Source of the DNA: Desulfovibrio sp.
GTDB taxonomy: Bacteria; Desulfobacterota; Desulfovibrionia; Desulfovibrionales; Desulfovibrionaceae
DNA: 7,322 bases
Assembly (NCBI GenBank): GCA_009773975.1
Contig: VSMX01000114.1
Coordinates: 1 to 7,322 of the forward strand
Direction of reading: 5' to 3'
How positions within the stretch are numbered: position 1 is the first letter of the stretch; each line of letters begins with the position of its first letter. Under the pieces are notes generated by a model. It was not told where the DNA came from, searched no databases, and saw only the letters and a list, made by a program, of their open reading frames with translations. Shown here one piece after another: positions 6,032 through 7,322 of the stretch. The position numbers and the translations under genes are program-made.

Positions 6032-7249
6032 ATGACAGGCACATTTATTGTCAGCACACCAAAAAGTTCAATGCACGCGCTTGCCTTCCAGGGCATTACG
6101 GCCAGCTCATGCTATGCCCAGATCAGGGATATGCTGCTGCGCAAGTTTGGCGACGAATATATGCTATTGTTCGCACGGCCTGCGGATAATATGGGGAATG
6201 GCGAAATTGACTGGTACAGCCCAGTCCAGGGTCCTGTGCAGAAACTTGTGAACTTGCCAGAAGAAGAACAGGCTGACATGGAAAATACTCTCGCTCATAT
6301 GGCGAGCGAGATTCTTTCTTATGCGGAAGAGCTCATCCATTCTCAAGATCGTCTCAAGATAACGCGGGGCAATATTCTCAGGTTGGCTCTTTCATATCCT
6401 GACCGGGATTCGTTATATGTTGTGGGTAAACAGCCCGTGTTTACCTGTTGGGGCTTTGGACCAGGCACACCAGGGGTGGAACCGGAAAACCTCTGGCGAG
6501 TAGCGCGCAATGTTCAAAACAGCGCTGACAAAAAAACAGTGCTTTCAGAAGCTGGTTTACAAAAGGCAATTCCTGTTCCGAGGGCGGCTTATATGTGGTG
6601 GCTGATGCCAATTCTTTTGGGGCTGCTTTTGTTATGCCTGCTTTTCGGTTCTTTTGGCAATATTCCCGCTCTTTCGGGGCACACCCTCTTTTCTGGTCCA
6701 GGATTTGGATTTTTGGGGCCCAGGAGTGATTATATTGAAAAAAATGCTGAACTTTCAAAGGAAATTGATGCTCTTGAATCAAGACTAAAAACGCATGTGG
6801 CGCTTTGTTTGCCAAAAAGCGAAAACAAGGCAGAACCCCATGCGGTTATTGAGCCACAAAATATTCCAAAGGCCGACAATCTTCCCAAACTGGTTATTCC
6901 GGAAAATACGGAGAATACAGATTTTCTGGAAGGACGCTGGCTTTGTGAAACCGGACTTGCCAGCGGGAGAACGAATGAACCCATAAAGGTTTATATCCGT
7001 TTTGGCCGCCATGGCAAGGGCGAAGCGACAGTCTATGAAAAAAATGACAAATGTAGTGGGGTGGCTCGGGCTGCCATGAAAGATGACGTTTTGCATATTG
7101 ATGTGGGAACCCAAAAATGTGAAAAATCCGGCCATGTCTATAATCCTGTAAGTATTGATTGCAAAAATGGGGCCGGTAATCAAACAGAATGCTTTGGGCG
7201 CTATTCGTATGGGCACTCATGGTCAGCGGATTTTGTGCGCGTGCAATAG
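6032..7249 (+). CDS. SrfA-like single-pass membrane protein
   Basis: This 405-residue protein has three parts. Residues 1-185 are a cytoplasmic-type domain with GEIDWYSP (57-64), a helical segment starting at the LPEEEQ motif (75-80), and SYPDRDSLYVVGKQPVFTCW (121-140) followed by GF. One strong membrane helix follows (about 188-207), then a short coiled-coil-like stretch (233-255) and a C-terminal domain from about 297 with FLEGRW (298-303) and five cysteines (305, 341, 363, 377, 387) that could form periplasmic disulfides. From memory, the IDWY and YxVxGxPVxTxWGF motifs before a membrane helix are like those of SrfA-type proteins encoded with SrfB and SrfC; I could not verify this by search. 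The start is ATG 6032 with AAGGG six bases upstream; ATG 6029 or TTG 5999 are less likely. No enzyme motif is seen. Expected neighbours (SrfB, SrfC) would lie beyond the right edge. Confidence 0.7.
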   Translation: MTGTFIVSTPKSSMHALAFQGITASSCYAQIRDMLLRKFGDEYMLLFARPADNMGNGEIDWYSPVQGPVQKLVNLPEEEQADMENTLAHMASEILSYAEELIHSQDRLKITRGNILRLALSYPDRDSLYVVGKQPVFTCWGFGPGTPGVEPENLWRVARNVQNSADKKTVLSEAGLQKAIPVPRAAYMWWLMPILLGLLLLCLLFGSFGNIPALSGHTLFSGPGFGFLGPRSDYIEKNAELSKEIDALESRLKTHVALCLPKSENKAEPHAVIEPQNIPKADNLPKLVIPENTENTDFLEGRWLCETGLASGRTNEPIKVYIRFGRHGKGEATVYEKNDKCSGVARAAMKDDVLHIDVGTQKCEKSGHVYNPVSIDCKNGAGNQTECFGRYSYGHSWSADFVRVQ

Positions 7250-7256
7250 AGGTCAT

Positions 7257-7280
7257 CCCATAATCAAAATGGGTAAGTTT
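7257..7280 (+). terminator. Weak hairpin after the SrfA-like gene
   Basis: CCCAT (7257-7261) and ATGGG (7269-7273) form a 5-bp stem with a 7-base loop, followed by TAAGTTTT. It begins eight bases after the stop codon. The stem is short and the T run interrupted, so it is at best a weak terminator or an attenuating structure. No gene start after it is convincing: ATG 7310 and ATG 7320 are both too close to the edge to judge. Confidence 0.25.
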
Positions 7281-7322
7281 TAGAATTTGTCTGGACAGAT
7301 TGGGAATTGATGGTTTTATATG

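Noticed and set aside
6441..7256. Minus-strand reading frames opposite the SrfA-like gene
   Set aside because: They are mutually overlapping and lack recognisable domains, while the plus-strand gene has a coherent domain layout.

Overview
The window looks like a Gram-negative, probably proteobacterial, chromosome of intermediate G+C. The reasons are a likely outer-membrane lipoprotein with a glycine zipper, an inner-membrane-anchored periplasmic protease, an undecaprenyl-phosphate sugar transferase with a GtrA-type partner, and purine-rich Shine-Dalgarno sites. I cannot name the genus from the sequence alone.

The left two thirds hold a four-gene cluster on the minus strand (3821 down to 272). 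In order of transcription these are a DegT/DnrJ/EryC1/StrS sugar aminotransferase, a GtrB/ArnC-like polyprenyl-phosphate glycosyltransferase with two membrane helices, a GtrA-family small membrane protein, and a soluble family-2 glycosyltransferase. The genes overlap or lie 13-17 bases apart, so they are probably one operon. The likely joint role is to make an amino-deoxy sugar, load it onto a lipid carrier, flip it across the inner membrane and use it in a surface glycan. The family-2 enzyme would act on the cytoplasmic side of the same glycan. No dehydratase and no periplasmic (GT-C type) transferase is present, so the pathway is incomplete here.

The right third is on the plus strand (4066 to 7249): a glycine-zipper lipoprotein, a translationally coupled membrane-anchored trypsin-like serine protease without PDZ domains, and, after a 190-base gap with a long inverted repeat, a single-pass membrane protein that resembles SrfA-type proteins (SrfA/SrfB/SrfC, named in Salmonella as SsrB-regulated factors). 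This block may be the first part of a larger cell-envelope system that continues beyond the right edge. It is the most interesting part of the window.

Between the two blocks lies a 240-base A+T-rich divergent control region with promoter-like sites in both directions and a 10-base direct repeat. At the extreme left, the last 26 codons of a plus-strand gene resemble a phage tail-fibre repeat and stop inside an inverted repeat. This is followed by about 190 bases rich in small hairpins and without genes. After 7249 I see only a weak hairpin and no supported gene.
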